From: Pseudomonadota bacterium
Lineage (GTDB): Bacteria; Pseudomonadota; Alphaproteobacteria; Sphingomonadales; Sphingomonadaceae
DNA length: 6,823 bases
Direction of reading: 5' to 3'
Assembly: GCA_023386135.1 (NCBI GenBank)
Contig: JAEWKG010000202.1
Location: 1-6,823 of the forward strand
Below are positions 5,604 through 6,823 of this stretch, piece after piece. The notes beneath the pieces are model-generated. The model was not told the DNA's origin. It made no database searches and saw only the letters and a list, made by a program, of their open reading frames with translations. Made by a program: the position numbers and the translations under genes. Position 1 is the first letter of the stretch, and every line of letters starts with the position of its first letter.

Positions 5604-6823
5604 AACGCTACGCCGTAGAGGTCGTGCGCGTCGGCATCCTCGATCAGGGCGTCGGCGAAGTCGCCCGGCTTGAGGCCTGGCGGCACGTTGCGCAGGAACA
5701 CCTGGCCGTCGATCTCGGGCGCGTCGGCCTGGCTGCGGGCGGTGGCGCCGATGTCGCCGTCCTCGTCGGGCTCGCCAACCTCGTCGACGATCACCGGGAG
5801 CGTGCGGCCGACCTTGGCGGCGAGCTTGGCGGCGCTGATCCGCGAAGTCACTTCCATCAGCCGGGCGTAGCGTTCTTCCTTCACCGCCTCGGGCACATGG
5901 TCGGGCAGGGCATTCGCCTGCGCGCCCGCGACCGGCTCGAAACGGAAACCGCCGACACGGTCCAGCTGTGCTTCTTCCAGCCAGTCGAGCAGGTACTTGA
6001 AGTCGTCCTCGGTCTCGCCCGGAAAGCCGACCACGAAGCTTGAGCGGATCGTGAGATCGGGCACCTGTTCGCGCCAGGCTTTCACCCGCTCGAGCACCCG
6101 TGCCTCGTTGGCGGGGCGTTTCATCGCCCGCAGCACCTTGGGCGCGGCGTGCTGGAAGGGGATGTCGAGGTAGGGCGTCAGCAGTCCCTCGGCCATCAGC
6201 GGGATGACCTGGTCGACGTGCGGGTAGGGATAGACGTAGTGCAGCCGCACCCACGGCCGCGCGCCTTCCGGCGTCCTGAGCTGGCCGAGTTCGCGGGCGA
6301 GATCGGTCATGTGCGCGCGGACCTCGTGACCCTTCCACAGCCGCGTTTCGTGGCGGGTATCGACGCCGTAAGCACTGGTGTCCTGGCTGATCACCAGCAG
6401 CTCTTTCGTCCCCGCCGCGACCAGCTTCTCCGCTTCGCGCAGTACCGCGTCGATCCGCCGGCTGGCGAGCCTTCCGCGCAGCGAAGGGATGATGCAGAAC
6501 GCGCAGGAGTGATTGCAGCCCTCGGAAATCTTGAGGTAGCTGTAGTGCCGGGGCGTGAGTTTCACGTCCGGCTGCGGAATGAGGTCGACGAACGGCCCTT
6601 GGCTCGGCGGAGCGACCTCGCGCACGGCTTCGACCACCTGCTCATACTGGTGCGCGCCGGTCACCGCGAGAACTTGCGGGAAGCGCGTGCGGATCGCCTC
6701 GGCTTCCTCGCCCATGCAGCCCGTCACGATCACCCGGCCGTTCTCCGCGATCGCCTCGCCGATCGCTTCCAGGCTTTCCTCCTTGGCGCTGTCGAGGAAG
6801 CCGCAGGTGTTGACCAGCACCAC
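5600..6823 (-). CDS. rimO: Ribosomal protein S12 methylthiotransferase RimO (N-terminus beyond window)
   Basis: Radical-SAM enzyme that adds a methylthio group to the conserved aspartate of ribosomal protein S12. The window holds 407 codons; family members are about 440-470 residues, so roughly the first 40 and the true start lie beyond the right edge, and the first in-window codon (GTG) is internal. Visible in order: the MTTase N-terminal (UPF0004) domain with two of its three cluster cysteines, in NTCGFLDSA (codon 6803-6805) and TGCMGEEA (6716-6718); the radical-SAM motif CNHSCAFC with Cys codons at 6515-6517, 6503-6505 and 6494-6496, binding the second [4Fe-4S] cluster; and a C-terminal TRAM domain with ARSQADAPEIDG. 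ADAPEIDG and SLRGRLASR favour RimO over the tRNA enzyme MiaB. All visible key residues are intact. The stop is at 5602-5600 (minus strand TAG), convergent with alkB. Confidence 0.96.
   Translation of the reverse strand: MVLVNTCGFLDSAKEESLEAIGEAIAENGRVIVTGCMGEEAEAIRTRFPQVLAVTGAHQYEQVVEAVREVAPPSQGPFVDLIPQPDVKLTPRHYSYLKISEGCNHSCAFCIIPSLRGRLASRRIDAVLREAEKLVAAGTKELLVISQDTSAYGVDTRHETRLWKGHEVRAHMTDLARELGQLRTPEGARPWVRLHYVYPYPHVDQVIPLMAEGLLTPYLDIPFQHAAPKVLRAMKRPANEARVLERVKAWREQVPDLTIRSSFVVGFPGETEDDFKYLLDWLEEAQLDRVGGFRFEPVAGAQANALPDHVPEAVKEERYARLMEVTSRISAAKLAAKVGRTLPVIVDEVGEPDEDGDIGATARSQADAPEIDGQVFLRNVPPGLKPGDFADALIEDADAHDLYGVAF

Noticed and set aside
5511..6338. 275-codon minus-strand frame inside rimO
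   Set aside because: Out-of-frame shadow of rimO; the RimO frame carries the radical-SAM and TRAM motifs, this one has only Arg/Ala/Gly-rich sequence.

Overview
This is a GC-rich window with tightly packed genes. Gene content and protein style (class I PhaC, an AlaC-type aminotransferase, a LuxR-type HTH protein with a C-terminal membrane helix, a RadC/JAB protein, AlkB, RimO) suggest an alphaproteobacterium. A sphingomonad or Erythrobacteraceae-like genome is the best guess. The genus is an inference from recalled family resemblance and was not searched. No rRNA, tRNA, CRISPR, insertion sequence or integrase is visible, so this looks like ordinary chromosome with one poorly characterised patch in the middle.

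Layout. On the minus strand, 1-1644 is the first 548 codons of a class I polyhydroxyalkanoate synthase (phaC), cut by the left window edge. A 98-bp divergent spacer separates it from an AlaC/LL-DAP-type class I/II aminotransferase on the plus strand (1743-2942). After an 87-bp spacer holding a plausible sigma70-type promoter and two palindromes comes a plus-strand run of small genes: a LuxR-type HTH protein with a C-terminal transmembrane helix (3030-3578), a 112-residue helical protein of unknown function (3611-3949), a multi-pass membrane protein of unknown function (3969-4472), and a RadC/JAB-domain protein (about 4394-4996) whose start overlaps the membrane protein gene. An AlkB-type Fe(II)/2-oxoglutarate dioxygenase (5034-5603) follows after 37 bp. 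The minus-strand gene at the right edge is rimO, the ribosomal protein S12 methylthiotransferase, with its 5' end outside the window. alkB and rimO converge and their stop codons share one CTAG tetranucleotide.

How the genes relate. PhaC (carbon storage), the aminotransferase (pyruvate/alanine or related amino-acid metabolism) and RimO (ribosome modification) are housekeeping or storage functions with no evident common pathway. The compact block 3030-4996, possibly extending to alkB, looks like one transcription unit: same strand, gaps of 32 and 19 bp, then an overlap. It combines a possibly membrane-tethered DNA-binding protein, an unknown soluble protein, an unknown membrane protein and a JAMM-fold protein. 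This is the part of the window most likely to be an undescribed system, but its function cannot be read from sequence alone. Several perfect inverted repeats sit at its gene junctions, one directly abutting the alkB start codon.
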